A stretch of 64,000 nucleotides of DNA. Origin: JTS-AC122 sp050246015. Its GTDB lineage: Bacteria; Planctomycetota; Phycisphaerae; Phycisphaerales; UBA1924. The stretch covers positions 1-64,000 of the forward strand of contig JBFWWU010000011.1 in assembly GCA_050246015.1 (NCBI GenBank), read 5' to 3'. The notes beneath the pieces are model-generated. The model was not told the DNA's origin and searched no databases. It saw only the letters and a program-made list of their open reading frames with translations. Below are positions 25,635-33,646 of this stretch, piece by piece. The translations under genes and the position numbers were made by a program. Within the stretch, counting starts at the first letter, position 1, and every line of letters starts with the position of its first letter.

Positions 25635-26201
25635 ATGATTCCGCGTCGTTCTTGGGGACCGATCGAAAGAATGAGTACAAGATCTTTTGAGCTTGCCACG
25701 GAATGCCAGCGGCAGTTTGAGAACTGCCTGTACTCGGCGGCATCGTTCACCATTTGGCTCAAGTGGCTCCGTGGAATTCGTATCGTCCAAATCTCCTCAT
25801 CGCTCATCCTCGGCGCATTTGCCAGCTGGAGTCTGGTTAGTTCGTCGCCGAACAGGACCATTCAGCTGATGGCTGCGATTGCGGCATTTCTCGCCGGACT
25901 CATGCCAGCCATTTGCGCGGCGCTCAAGATCGATGACCGAATAGAGGATTGCCGGCGGCTCTCTGGTGAGTTCACAAATCTCCGAGATCGATTCCGGCAA
26001 GCGGCACTGATCCATTCCAGAAAGCCGTTTGCAGAGTTTGAGCGTGAGTTCAAGCCGATCATGGATCGGATGGACTCGGCTCGGTCGACGGGAATAACGC
26101 CGCCCGATTTCATCTTCCGTCTCGCCCAGAAGAAGATCAAAACGGGCGATTACACATTCGACATTGACATCGCCCGAGATCAATCTGAGCCGGTTGCATA
26201 G
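25635..26201 (+). CDS. Two-TM SLATT-like membrane protein, probable CBASS effector
   Basis: 188 aa. An N-terminal helical segment leads into two closely spaced TM helices (about 56-77 IVQISSSLILGAFASWSLV and 87-107 LMAAIAAFLAGLMPAICAAL), then a long cytoplasmic coiled coil. This is the SLATT layout. Such two-TM proteins serve as CBASS effectors that open or disrupt the inner membrane after binding a cyclic nucleotide. It is the first gene of the operon; Cap9 begins 51 bp downstream. ATG 25635 (GGGAG just upstream) was preferred; ATG 25671 is an alternative that shortens the N-terminus by 12 aa. Confidence 0.7.
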   Translation: MIPRRSWGPIERMSTRSFELATECQRQFENCLYSAASFTIWLKWLRGIRIVQISSSLILGAFASWSLVSSSPNRTIQLMAAIAAFLAGLMPAICAALKIDDRIEDCRRLSGEFTNLRDRFRQAALIHSRKPFAEFEREFKPIMDRMDSARSTGITPPDFIFRLAQKKIKTGDYTFDIDIARDQSEPVA

Positions 26202-26252
26202 CTGGACCAACCCGTAGCTTGTTTACACACGCCCGGGACGGCGAGATACATC

Positions 26253-26846
26253 ATGCCTAGTGATGATCATGATGCGCGACCTGAGTTGCTAGTTCTGCTG
26301 AGTGGCGGGATAGATTCAAGCGCCTTGGTTTGCCTCTACCGCAAGCTGCGCCGCCCGTTCGCGACAATGTTCATCGACTATGGTCAGGCCGGAGCCACTC
26401 GAGAGCAAGCGGCAGCAAGGGTTATCTCCGAGCATTATGGTGTATTGCTTATGGAGCGCCAACTCTTAACGGCCGGCGTGAAGTCGGACGGGGAAGTCCC
26501 TATGCGAAATGCCATGCTTCTCAGCATTGCATGCATGGAACGCCCAGAGACCATTTGGGGGATCGCGATCGGCATTCACAGCGGGACACCTTATGCCGAC
26601 TGCTCACCAGAGTTCGCGAGCGCCGCGCAGACGCTTGCGACCTTCCAGACGCATCCAGTTCGGATCCTCGCCCCATTTGCAAGGTGGACGAAATCAGATA
26701 TACTGGCGTTCTGCTTGTCGGAGGGCGTGCCGACCCATCTTACCTACAGCTGCGAGTGGGGCGCTGCATCTCCGTGTGGGAAATGTCTTTCGTGCCTCGA
26801 TCGAAAGGACATTGATGCAGCCTCGAAGGTCGAAGCTCGTCCGTGA
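26253..26846 (+). CDS. cap9: Cap9: QueC-like 7-deazaguanine enzyme of type IV CBASS
   Basis: 197 aa. The PP-loop ATP pyrophosphatase motif SGGIDSS lies at residues 17-23. A C-terminal zinc-type cluster C167-x7-C175-x2-C178-x2-C181 (CEWGAASPCGKCLSC) is arranged as in QueC, which turns CDG into preQ0 via an amide intermediate. No other queuosine genes (queD, queE, queF) are nearby, so it works within CBASS rather than for tRNA. In type IV CBASS, as I recall recent work, Cap9 attaches a 7-deazaguanine base to the N-terminal glycine of the CD-NTase. Its 3' end overlaps cap10 by 32 bp. Confidence 0.85.
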   Translation: MPSDDHDARPELLVLLSGGIDSSALVCLYRKLRRPFATMFIDYGQAGATREQAAARVISEHYGVLLMERQLLTAGVKSDGEVPMRNAMLLSIACMERPETIWGIAIGIHSGTPYADCSPEFASAAQTLATFQTHPVRILAPFARWTKSDILAFCLSEGVPTHLTYSCEWGAASPCGKCLSCLDRKDIDAASKVEARP

Positions 26847-27882
26847 CGGCCTCTCGGTGAGCCTTCCCCTGCTCGTGCCATCATTCTCAAGCCGCGGTTC
26901 AGAGGCGCATTGCCGGCGCGGTAAGTGGGCATTTGATGTCGCCGGCGATCTAGCCGACTTCGGACACCGGCCCGCACAGTCCGTCCTCGTGAGTGCGTAC
27001 GACCTTCACCATGGGCATCTGGACCTCCGAGGGGATCGCAGGATCCAACGAGCTGTTTCCAGCCTTCGGGCTGCCGGACTGGTGTATGTCGACAGCGGTG
27101 GCTATGAGCTTGCACCGATAGGGGACAGCGCGGAACCGCGTCCAACAGGGCCGGGCGTCAAATCGTTCAGCAAAGCGATGTACCTCCGCGTCCTGAACAA
27201 ACTGGACGCCGATAGCACACTGGCACCGCTCATCATCACGAACAGCGATTATGAAACTCGGAACTTTGGGCTGCGCCGGCAGGCCGAGGAAGCCAGAAGG
27301 CTCTTCGAACGGTTTCCGAGGCACGCGAAAAGTTTCTTGATGAAGCCCAAGTCGCGCCGTGACATTGACCCAACGCAGCTTCCGCAGAGCCATCTTCAGA
27401 CGCTCCGAGGCTTTGACGTTGTGGGCGTCACCGCCGATGACCTCGGGCGGGATCTACTGGTGCGATTGGCAAGACTCGCGACGCTGCGCAGACAACTGGA
27501 CGAGGCGGGCGTCAACGCACCGCTGCACGTGTGGGGCGGTCTTGATCCACTCGTCACACCGCTTTATTTCTTCGCCGGCGCCGACATCTTCGACGGAGTC
27601 TCGTGGCTTCGATATGCCTTTAGAGACGGCTGCGCCATCAGTCGGGCGGGGTATCAGGTGCTATCTGCCAATGTCGGAGTGCATACCACTCATTCCCTTG
27701 TTCGAGCCACGATGACGCTCGAAAACCGTCTGAGCTTGGACCGAATGGCCATCACGCTTCAGCAGTGGCGGGACGGAGGAGGGAAGAGCTTCGACATGTT
27801 TGCCGAGCCCGTGCGCGATGCGTTGGCACGAACGTACGCGGCCATGCAGACCTCGATTGACGAACTGAAAGAAAGGAAGTAG
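26815..27882 (+). CDS. cap10: Cap10: tRNA-guanine transglycosylase-like protein of type IV CBASS
   Basis: 355 aa from ATG 26815 (AAAGGA upstream; the start lies inside cap9). TGT-type catalytic landmarks are kept: VYVDSGGYEL, equivalent to DSGGFQ with its aspartate, and ADIFDGVSWLRYA, equivalent to the FDCVxPTR nucleophile region. VWGGLDPLVTPLYFFAGAD fits the barrel strand between them. The four-ligand zinc site of ordinary bacterial TGTs is absent (only two scattered cysteines). It therefore probably handles a deazaguanine base or adduct on a non-tRNA substrate in the Cap9 pathway. It ends one base before the CD-NTase ATG. Confidence 0.8.
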   Translation: MQPRRSKLVRDGLSVSLPLLVPSFSSRGSEAHCRRGKWAFDVAGDLADFGHRPAQSVLVSAYDLHHGHLDLRGDRRIQRAVSSLRAAGLVYVDSGGYELAPIGDSAEPRPTGPGVKSFSKAMYLRVLNKLDADSTLAPLIITNSDYETRNFGLRRQAEEARRLFERFPRHAKSFLMKPKSRRDIDPTQLPQSHLQTLRGFDVVGVTADDLGRDLLVRLARLATLRRQLDEAGVNAPLHVWGGLDPLVTPLYFFAGADIFDGVSWLRYAFRDGCAISRAGYQVLSANVGVHTTHSLVRATMTLENRLSLDRMAITLQQWRDGGGKSFDMFAEPVRDALARTYAAMQTSIDELKERK

Positions 27883-27883
27883 T

Positions 27884-28792
27884 ATGGGCGGCAGCGGCGG
27901 AGGCGGATATCAAGGTCTGCCGTCTGACTATCGCGCAAAGTTGGACGGTCTCATCGCCCAGGAGCGGCAAACTTTGAACGCGCAAGTAGATCAGTATCTG
28001 GCGACGTTTCTCGCGGCTGCGAACGCCGCCGATCCACAATTAGTGCGGAAGCGTTTGGACGACATCGCGAAACACCTTCGTGGTGCCGCCGACGTTGAAC
28101 AGCTCCTGTTCGGGGGTTCAGTCGCCAAACGGACATCCGTGGATGGAATCAGCGATGTTGATGCGTTCGTGCTCCTTGACCGTGACCCAGCTCAGACACA
28201 ACAGCCGCAGTTCCTGACGAAGACATTCGCTGAAGAACTGAGGGTGAAGATGCCCGGCCTGACAATCGTCGCTGAAAAGATGTCTGTCACGGTCCAATAC
28301 CAGGATCGAATGATCATTGAGCTCTTACCAGCGGTTCGACGGGGGAATGACATCATGATCGGGCGTCCTGACGGCGTTCGCTGGCAGCGCACTGCGCCAA
28401 AGATCTTCCGCGAAGAACTCACGAAGGCCAATCAACGCACCGGTGGCAACCTGATCCGTGTCATCAAGCTCTTCAAGGTTGCCAACGGTCAACAGCCTTC
28501 GCAGAAGCAGCTTGAAGGCTACCACATCGAGGCGATGGCGACGGAGTGCACCAAGGGGTATGACGGACCGTTCACACCAAGAGCACTCTTTGGCCGATTC
28601 CTGGAGTCGGCGGCGCAGCGCGTCTTGACGCCGATGTCTGAGTCAACCGGCCAATCTCGATACATCGACGAGTACCTTGGAGCCGGCCAAAGCCTCGAGC
28701 GGCGAAACGTCGCTCAGAATCTGCTGGGCCTGAAACGACGCCTTGACGCGGCCTCGTCGATCGCTGAATGGAAGTCGATATTCGGGGAGTAG
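27884..28792 (+). CDS. cdnD: CD-NTase (cGAS/DncV-like nucleotidyltransferase) of type IV CBASS
   Basis: 302 aa; the gene symbol is a provisional clade guess. The nucleotidyltransferase core has GGS (77-79), the metal-binding D91-x-D93 (SDVDAFVLL), and a third carboxylate in RMIIELLPAVRRG, here Glu146 where Asp is usual. A helical C-terminal domain follows. On phage infection such enzymes make cyclic oligonucleotides that activate the effector. The N-terminus is MGGSGGGGYQG: after Met removal it presents a flexible glycine, the feature expected of a Cap9 substrate. AAAGGAAG precedes the ATG, and cap10 ends one base upstream. Confidence 0.85.
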   Translation: MGGSGGGGYQGLPSDYRAKLDGLIAQERQTLNAQVDQYLATFLAAANAADPQLVRKRLDDIAKHLRGAADVEQLLFGGSVAKRTSVDGISDVDAFVLLDRDPAQTQQPQFLTKTFAEELRVKMPGLTIVAEKMSVTVQYQDRMIIELLPAVRRGNDIMIGRPDGVRWQRTAPKIFREELTKANQRTGGNLIRVIKLFKVANGQQPSQKQLEGYHIEAMATECTKGYDGPFTPRALFGRFLESAAQRVLTPMSESTGQSRYIDEYLGAGQSLERRNVAQNLLGLKRRLDAASSIAEWKSIFGE

Positions 28793-28892
28793 CTGCCGGA
28801 GAGGACCATCAAATCAAGGAATACGCCGGATCGCGCCGACAACAAGACTCCGCCATGACGTATGCCAAGTGCATCCCCGGAGGAACGGCTAC

Positions 28893-29582
28893 GTGAGCAA
28901 CTCGCAAGGGCAAGTATTGCCGGGTCGGAAGCTCGCGGAGGCGTACATGGGGGCGCGTGAAGTGGTCGTTGGTGCGGGCTTCGGGCGAGAACTTGACTGG
29001 CAGGACTCGCGCGACTTCTCCGTCGTCACCGAATCAGAGTTCTTGGCGGAGGCGGCCTGGGTCGTGTTGTCTGCCGGGCTGAGCGAGCGCGTCGTGCACC
29101 GGGTGTTCGGGAGCATCTCTCAATCGTTTTGCCAATGGAATTCAGCCTCCGCCATCGTGTCGCGGAGGAGAAGTTGCGTTGCTCAAGCGATGAAGGTGTT
29201 CGCCCACAAGCCCAAGATCAGAGCAATCGCAGAGATTGCAGCTCAGGTGAACCAGCATGGCTTTGCACGAATCAAGCGCGAAGTCGAAGCGCTCGGCGTG
29301 GAGCGGCTTTCGGAACTGCCGTTCATAGGACCGGTAACGTCATTTCATCTTGCGAAGAACCTCGGACTCGATGTGGTGAAGCCCGACCGACATCTGGTGC
29401 GGTTGGCCAAAGCCGCACAGGTCGCCGACCCGTACGCGCTCTGCTCGATGATTGCCGCCTGGACAGGTGATCGCATGGCCACGGTCGATCTGATCTTGTG
29501 GAGGTTTGCGACACTTGAACGCAACTACGAGCGAGTGTTTCGAGTCACAACGCGTCATGATCGAACGCTCAACTCCAGGTAG
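28893..29582 (+). CDS. OGG-like HhH-GPD DNA glycosylase of type IV CBASS
   Basis: 229 aa from GTG 28893, with GGAGG eight bases upstream; no homology lies before it. A helix-hairpin-helix (LPFIGPVTSFHLAKNLGLD, 142-160) is followed by the catalytic-Asp strand KPDRHLVRLA (D165). Together these define an HhH-GPD base-excision glycosylase like 8-oxoguanine glycosylase. OGG-like proteins are the third ancillary component of type IV CBASS next to the QueC and TGT homologues. Their exact step is unsettled; removal or recognition of a modified guanine is plausible. The gene lies 100 bp after the CD-NTase stop, and the transposase gene starts 10 bp later. Confidence 0.8.
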   Translation: MSNSQGQVLPGRKLAEAYMGAREVVVGAGFGRELDWQDSRDFSVVTESEFLAEAAWVVLSAGLSERVVHRVFGSISQSFCQWNSASAIVSRRRSCVAQAMKVFAHKPKIRAIAEIAAQVNQHGFARIKREVEALGVERLSELPFIGPVTSFHLAKNLGLDVVKPDRHLVRLAKAAQVADPYALCSMIAAWTGDRMATVDLILWRFATLERNYERVFRVTTRHDRTLNSR

Positions 29583-29592
29583 ACTGCCAAGC

Positions 29593-30648
29593 ATGAATCC
29601 GCTCCTTCAGGCCTTGGCCGTCGTTCTTGCCGGTTGGCTCAATGAGCAACAACGGCGCTCGGTCGCATTCCTCCGAGAGGAGAACCGCGTGCTCAGAAAG
29701 CGAGTGGATGGCCGGTTACGCCTCAAAGACTCGGAGCGGCGCCGATTGGCATCCAAGGGCGTCATCCTGGGTAGAAAGCTTCTCGCCGACGTGTGCACGA
29801 TCGTCACTCCGGACACCATCCTGCGCTGGCACCGCGAGTTGATCGCTCGGAAGTACGACGGCAGCTCGAAGCGGAGGCGCGGGCGACGCGGCGTCATGCG
29901 GACGATCCGCGAGTTGTGCGTGCGCATGGCGACGGACAATCCCGGTTGGGGATTCACGCGGATTCAAGGGGCGCTCGCCAACCTCGGGCATCGGGTCGGT
30001 CGCTCGACGATCCGCCGGATTCTGATTCAGCACGGCCTGGAACCCGCGCCGAAGCGACACATGCCGTGGCGGACGTTCTTGATGGCCCACTGGGACGCGA
30101 TTGCGGCGACCGACTTCTTCACCGTGGAAGCGTGGACCCTCCGAGGCTTGACGCGCTTCCACGTCTTCTTCGTGATCGATCTTTCCACGAGGCGTGTCCG
30201 CATCACGGGGATCACCGACGAGCCGACGGGCGAATGGGTGACGCGCTGCGCCCGGGCGCTCGTGGACGGGTTCGACGGCTTCCTGCTCGGGCATCGATAC
30301 TTGATCCACGACCGCGATCCACTGTTCGATACTTCGTTCCGATCGTTGCTTCGCTCGGCGGGAATCAAGAGCGTGCGGCTGCCGGCGCGGAGTCCGAACC
30401 TGAACGCCTACGCCGAGCGGTTCGTGCGATCGATCAAGGAGGAGTGCCTCTCGAAGATCATCCCCATCGGCGAGCAGCATTTGCGGCGAGCCATCGAATC
30501 CTACATCGAACATTACCACCTCGAGCGCAACCATCAAGGGCTGAGCAACCAGCTGATCGACGGTGAGCCAAGCGAGCTTCCAGCGGCACGAGTCGAATGC
30601 CGCGAGCGGCTCGGCGGGATTCTCCGCTCGTACCACCGGGCGGCGTGA
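29593..30648 (+). CDS. Integrase-core (DDE) transposase
   Basis: 351 aa. An N-terminal helical/HTH region contains a Lys/Arg-rich linker (SSKRRRGRRGVM) and GWGFTRIQGALANLGHRVGRSTIRRI. The rve catalytic core shows ATDFFTVEAW (first Asp), LIHDRDPLFD (second Asp) and ERFVRSIKEECLSK (Glu). This family of integrase-core transposases is common in Planctomycetes. It is intact. It lies 10 bp after the glycosylase gene in the same direction, so it is either a very compact insertion or part of a longer transcript. No terminal inverted repeats could be matched by eye. Confidence 0.8.
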   Translation: MNPLLQALAVVLAGWLNEQQRRSVAFLREENRVLRKRVDGRLRLKDSERRRLASKGVILGRKLLADVCTIVTPDTILRWHRELIARKYDGSSKRRRGRRGVMRTIRELCVRMATDNPGWGFTRIQGALANLGHRVGRSTIRRILIQHGLEPAPKRHMPWRTFLMAHWDAIAATDFFTVEAWTLRGLTRFHVFFVIDLSTRRVRITGITDEPTGEWVTRCARALVDGFDGFLLGHRYLIHDRDPLFDTSFRSLLRSAGIKSVRLPARSPNLNAYAERFVRSIKEECLSKIIPIGEQHLRRAIESYIEHYHLERNHQGLSNQLIDGEPSELPAARVECRERLGGILRSYHRAA

Positions 30649-30835
30649 TGCAGCCAAGCAATCTCCGGACTCTCCGCAGGCCAGTCTTTGCTGATGGCCG
30701 GGCGGTGTGCCGCGCGTGAATGGATGCGCCGCTCTCATCGCCCGTCCGCTCATGCTTTCCAGGCCCCTCCAGTTTGCAGCTTCATCGCTCGGCTGACAAA
30801 TGGAACACTACGGCTGCGCAACGTCCCAGGACATC

Positions 30836-30900
30836 GAAGTCGCCGGTCAAAAGCACCGCCGACTTCAATGGCACGGAAGAGTCACTTCGAGGCCACCCGC
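30836..30900. repeat. Hairpin repeat, copy A
   Basis: The stem GAAGTCGCCGGT / ACCGCCGACTTC (one mismatch, 7-nt loop) is followed by GGCACGG and then GGCCACC. The same stem-plus-tail plan occurs in copies B and C although the stem sequences differ. Confidence 0.55.
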
Positions 30901-30920
30901 CGTTTCTCAGTCTCCCAAGA

Positions 30921-30985
30921 CATTGACCTCGCAAAAGCCGCGCAAAAGCCGAGGTCAATGCCACGGTGAAAGTCAATGCCACCTG
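30921..30985. repeat. Hairpin repeat, copy B
   Basis: The 11-bp perfect stem CATTGACCTCG / CGAGGTCAATG has an 18-nt loop. It is followed by CCACGG and, after a repeat of the stem end (GTCAAT), GCCACCTGC. Confidence 0.6.
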
Positions 30986-30993
30986 CTGCCCCT

Positions 30994-31590
30994 CTATGGA
31001 AGCCACTGCTGATTTCGACAATAGTGAACAATGGCAGTATTCCATTCATCCGAATTATTCAATATGCTACTGGCCGCTGGACGACACTGTCGTACAAGAA
31101 TGTCGACGGCATGCGCCTCCTGATTTGATGGCCTTGCGAGGTCCGATAGTAAATATGCATGCTGTGATCGCTTGGCATTGAAGTCACACATGATCTCGAT
31201 ACGAGCGGCTCCGACCGGTCCTGGTGGATCGGCCGGTAAACGAAGGACTCCGCACTGCTCAAAGCGGGCGAGGATTTTGTCCACGGTGGCCGCGGACAAC
31301 TGCACTACGCAGAGATCGCATCCGGGAAGCATATGAATACACGAGACTACAGCTGTGCCATTGCGCCACAAGGCAAACGCCACGCCGCTGGAGTTTGCAG
31401 CACCTGCTTGTGAGATTTGACGGCATACCAAGATCGGGGGAACCCGAGGGATCTGTATTTCCTTTGGTTGACTTGCCTCCGTTGCCAGACATTCCGTGTG
31501 CCACTCGCCCAATCCGCCGATGGCCGAAACCGCAACAGACGCAGCAAGACAACATAACAACAAGGCATAGATCTGCAATCGAGTGCTCAT
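30994..31590 (-). CDS. Exported small protein, candidate immunity partner of the orphan Rhs tip
   Basis: 198 aa from ATG 31590 (AAAGG upstream). The N-terminal hydrophobic segment MSTRLQIYALLLCCLAASVA looks like a signal peptide or anchor, with Cys residues that could also suit a lipobox (not clear-cut). The mature part contains several cysteines (PILVCRQISQ, LPGCDLCVVQLSA, FEQCGVLRL). No family is recognised. It begins 4 bp after the stop of the orphan Rhs tip gene, on the same strand, in low-GC DNA. That is the position where polymorphic-toxin immunity genes sit. The immunity role is inferred from position only. Confidence 0.5.
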   Translation of the reverse strand: MSTRLQIYALLLCCLAASVAVSAIGGLGEWHTECLATEASQPKEIQIPRVPPILVCRQISQAGAANSSGVAFALWRNGTAVVSCIHMLPGCDLCVVQLSAATVDKILARFEQCGVLRLPADPPGPVGAARIEIMCDFNAKRSQHAYLLSDLARPSNQEAHAVDILVRQCRPAASSILNNSDEWNTAIVHYCRNQQWLP

Positions 31591-31594
31591 GTGA

Positions 31595-33433
31595 TTACCT
31601 TTGCGAAGCTGCCCCCGTACACGTTTCTGGCAACTCTTGACAGAACGACAATGCGTCACAGGATTTGATACCGGCTGCCCCACAGTATTCGCTTACATTC
31701 TCGCACCAGTCTTTAAGGTACGAGAATACGCGACATATTGCAACTGAATCGCCAGTTAATTGTACCCAGTTCCATACGACGCGAAGACAGCCCGCCTGAA
31801 CGCAATACGCATGGCATTCTTCTTCGTCTCGCGTCGTGCTGCCAAGCACAGGAAAAGGCCGACAAATAGCATACTCGCAGCAGGCGCAACTCGTCACATC
31901 GAAATGGTCCCTCTCATGTGTTACCGTACATATGTTCAGAAGGTATTTGGCGAGTTCGCAGGCAGGAGTGAAACATCTAATATGCCCTCCCCAAGAGCAT
32001 GCGACGCGACGCCCCTGGCAGCAGATGACACCTCCAATGTCGCGTGTGCCATCGATGTCGCGTGGAGGATTGCACCCTTCTCTCTCGGCGCGGACGCAGC
32101 ATTCGTCATCGCTGAGATAGTAGTCCACCGGGATGTCGGATGGGCCATTATGCGGACATAGATCTCCAATGCGCGTCGAACAGGTAGGGATTGGTTCTGC
32201 TGGTGGGCGAGGGCGAATCCAATCAAGCGGATCTCGGAAGGGCTCAAGTCCATTCGGATCTCTCCAAACAACTACTCGAGATTGTACATACTGAAACAAC
32301 CCCATTCCATCGGCATATCCAATCGGATCTCGTCGTGTCCACCGCCCCAGCGTGGAGTCCAACACGCGGTTCCGCACGTGCCAGAACCTGGCGACAGCCC
32401 CATCGTTCTCGTACCCCGCGTACCCCTTGCGATTCGCGATACCCGCGGCGGAGAGCACGCCTCGGCCTAATGTAAGGTAGCCGTAGCCGATGGCGTAGTT
32501 GATGTCGTTGGCGTCGACATCGCCGTCGAGTTCGGCGTCTTTCCTTACTTCGTACCCGCCTGCCATGTTGCCCAGGTCGGTGAGGTCCCAGTCGCCGTCG
32601 CTGTCTGTGTCGCCGACGGGTAGCGCGAACGGCGTGCCGTACGCCGAATACTTCACCCACTCCACCATCTTCCCGCCACTCGTCACGACCGCCGACACAT
32701 CCGCTCGCCAATTCTGGCAGTAGTACAGGCGTTCTTCAAGCGTTCCGTCAGCCGCGCTGGTCCAGCCTGAGTTCGCGTCTCTATCTCTGAATATCACGTG
32801 ATCGATGTAGCCACCAATGCCCCCATGCGCGCCGCCGTACCCACCGAGGCCAGCCGCGTGGTACAGGAACCGCTCCTTGGGCGACGTATCGGACTCGCGG
32901 AACGTGGCGACGACTCGCCATTGGTCGTCATACGCGAAGTAGTAGGTCTTGTCGTTGGAATCGCAGTCGCCGTCCGTGTCGGTATCGTAATGCCACGACA
33001 GGCGATGATTGAGCCCGTTGTACCGGTACTCCTCCACCAGCGCGTTGGACTGGTTCTTGATCATGCGCAGCCGTCCCCAGACGTCGTAGACGAACTTGTA
33101 AGACGCACCGTCGTCCGTCATGTTCCCGATAGCGTCATGCGTTAGGGTATAGTTCACACTGGCGTTGCTGTCCGTGTCCCGTGTTAGCAGCTCATTGGCC
33201 ACGTTGTGCGTGCGGGTGTCGTCGAGTTCATTGGTATCAACGAAGTCGCCGTCGCCGTTGAGGTCGATCTTGTCGCGCGTCCAGTTCCCGACCTGATCCA
33301 GCGTCCACTGCTGGTCCCGGCTGCGGTTGGAGATGCTCCCCGCGCTGAAGGTGCCCTCTTCGGCACGCGTAACCCGGCCCCCCCACAAGCTGTCGATGCT
33401 GTATTTCACATCGAAGTTCCGGTTGCCGGCCAC
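31595..33433 (-). CDS. Orphan Rhs C-terminal module with HExxH-containing tip
   Basis: 612 aa beginning GTG 33433 inside the conserved Rhs region (AGNRNFDVKYSID). Residues 1 to about 380 duplicate the end of the large Rhs protein, including YD-type repeats, a dockerin-like DTDSDGDWDLTDLGN/ELDGDVDANDIN insert and the core closing motif RVLDSTLGRWTRRDPIGY. The tip (from about 385) is unrelated and Cys-rich. It contains HERDH at 506-510 (an HExxH metalloprotease motif) and a downstream acidic DEEECH near 536-541 that could supply a further ligand. There is no signal peptide or N-terminal half, so it is a displaced tip, expressed only if recombined into the full protein or by its own weak start. 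Confidence 0.7.
   Translation of the reverse strand: MAGNRNFDVKYSIDSLWGGRVTRAEEGTFSAGSISNRSRDQQWTLDQVGNWTRDKIDLNGDGDFVDTNELDDTRTHNVANELLTRDTDSNASVNYTLTHDAIGNMTDDGASYKFVYDVWGRLRMIKNQSNALVEEYRYNGLNHRLSWHYDTDTDGDCDSNDKTYYFAYDDQWRVVATFRESDTSPKERFLYHAAGLGGYGGAHGGIGGYIDHVIFRDRDANSGWTSAADGTLEERLYYCQNWRADVSAVVTSGGKMVEWVKYSAYGTPFALPVGDTDSDGDWDLTDLGNMAGGYEVRKDAELDGDVDANDINYAIGYGYLTLGRGVLSAAGIANRKGYAGYENDGAVARFWHVRNRVLDSTLGRWTRRDPIGYADGMGLFQYVQSRVVVWRDPNGLEPFRDPLDWIRPRPPAEPIPTCSTRIGDLCPHNGPSDIPVDYYLSDDECCVRAEREGCNPPRDIDGTRDIGGVICCQGRRVACSWGGHIRCFTPACELAKYLLNICTVTHERDHFDVTSCACCEYAICRPFPVLGSTTRDEEECHAYCVQAGCLRVVWNWVQLTGDSVAICRVFSYLKDWCENVSEYCGAAGIKSCDALSFCQELPETCTGAASQR
32310..33425 (-). repeat. Rhs duplication, copy 1 (orphan)
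   Basis: About 1.1 kb of DNA closely similar to 34850-35963, offset about 2.54 kb, with a small indel. It covers the last Rhs repeats through the core closing motif and stops where the tips diverge. Boundaries are approximate. Confidence 0.8.
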
Positions 33434-33496
33434 CCTCTCCTCGCGCCGCTTACGGCACTATTTTATCTCCTTCGGGCCGCCGTCCTCGCCGCAAGA

Positions 33497-33548
33497 CACC
33501 GAAGTCGAAGACGACTTCGGTGCCACGGCAGACTTCGGGGCCACCTGC
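33497..33548. repeat. Hairpin repeat, copy C
   Basis: The perfect 11-bp stem CACCGAAGTCG / CGACTTCGGTG with loop AAGA is followed by CCACGG, a repeat of the stem end (ACTTCGG) and GGCCACCTGC. It lies just upstream of the orphan Rhs module. Confidence 0.6.
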
Positions 33549-33646
33549 CTTGAGCACCCGTCCCACTGATCGCTTAAGTGCAGCGATTGGTGGCAAAGAA
33601 CAGGTCACAGTGGGGCTACCTGCCCCTGGCACATAAACACTACGGG

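Larger units (their letters stand above)
30649..30993. other. Non-coding spacer between transposase and Rhs locus
   Basis: No convincing gene. The first 130 bp probably hold the end of the insertion sequence. The rest contains two members (30836-30900 and 30921-30985) of a hairpin repeat family whose third member lies at 33497-33548. Confidence 0.5.

Noticed and set aside
29540..30760. Terminal inverted repeats of the transposase element
   Set aside because: Only short, imperfect matches (GCCAAGC-type) were seen on the two sides, not convincing as ends.
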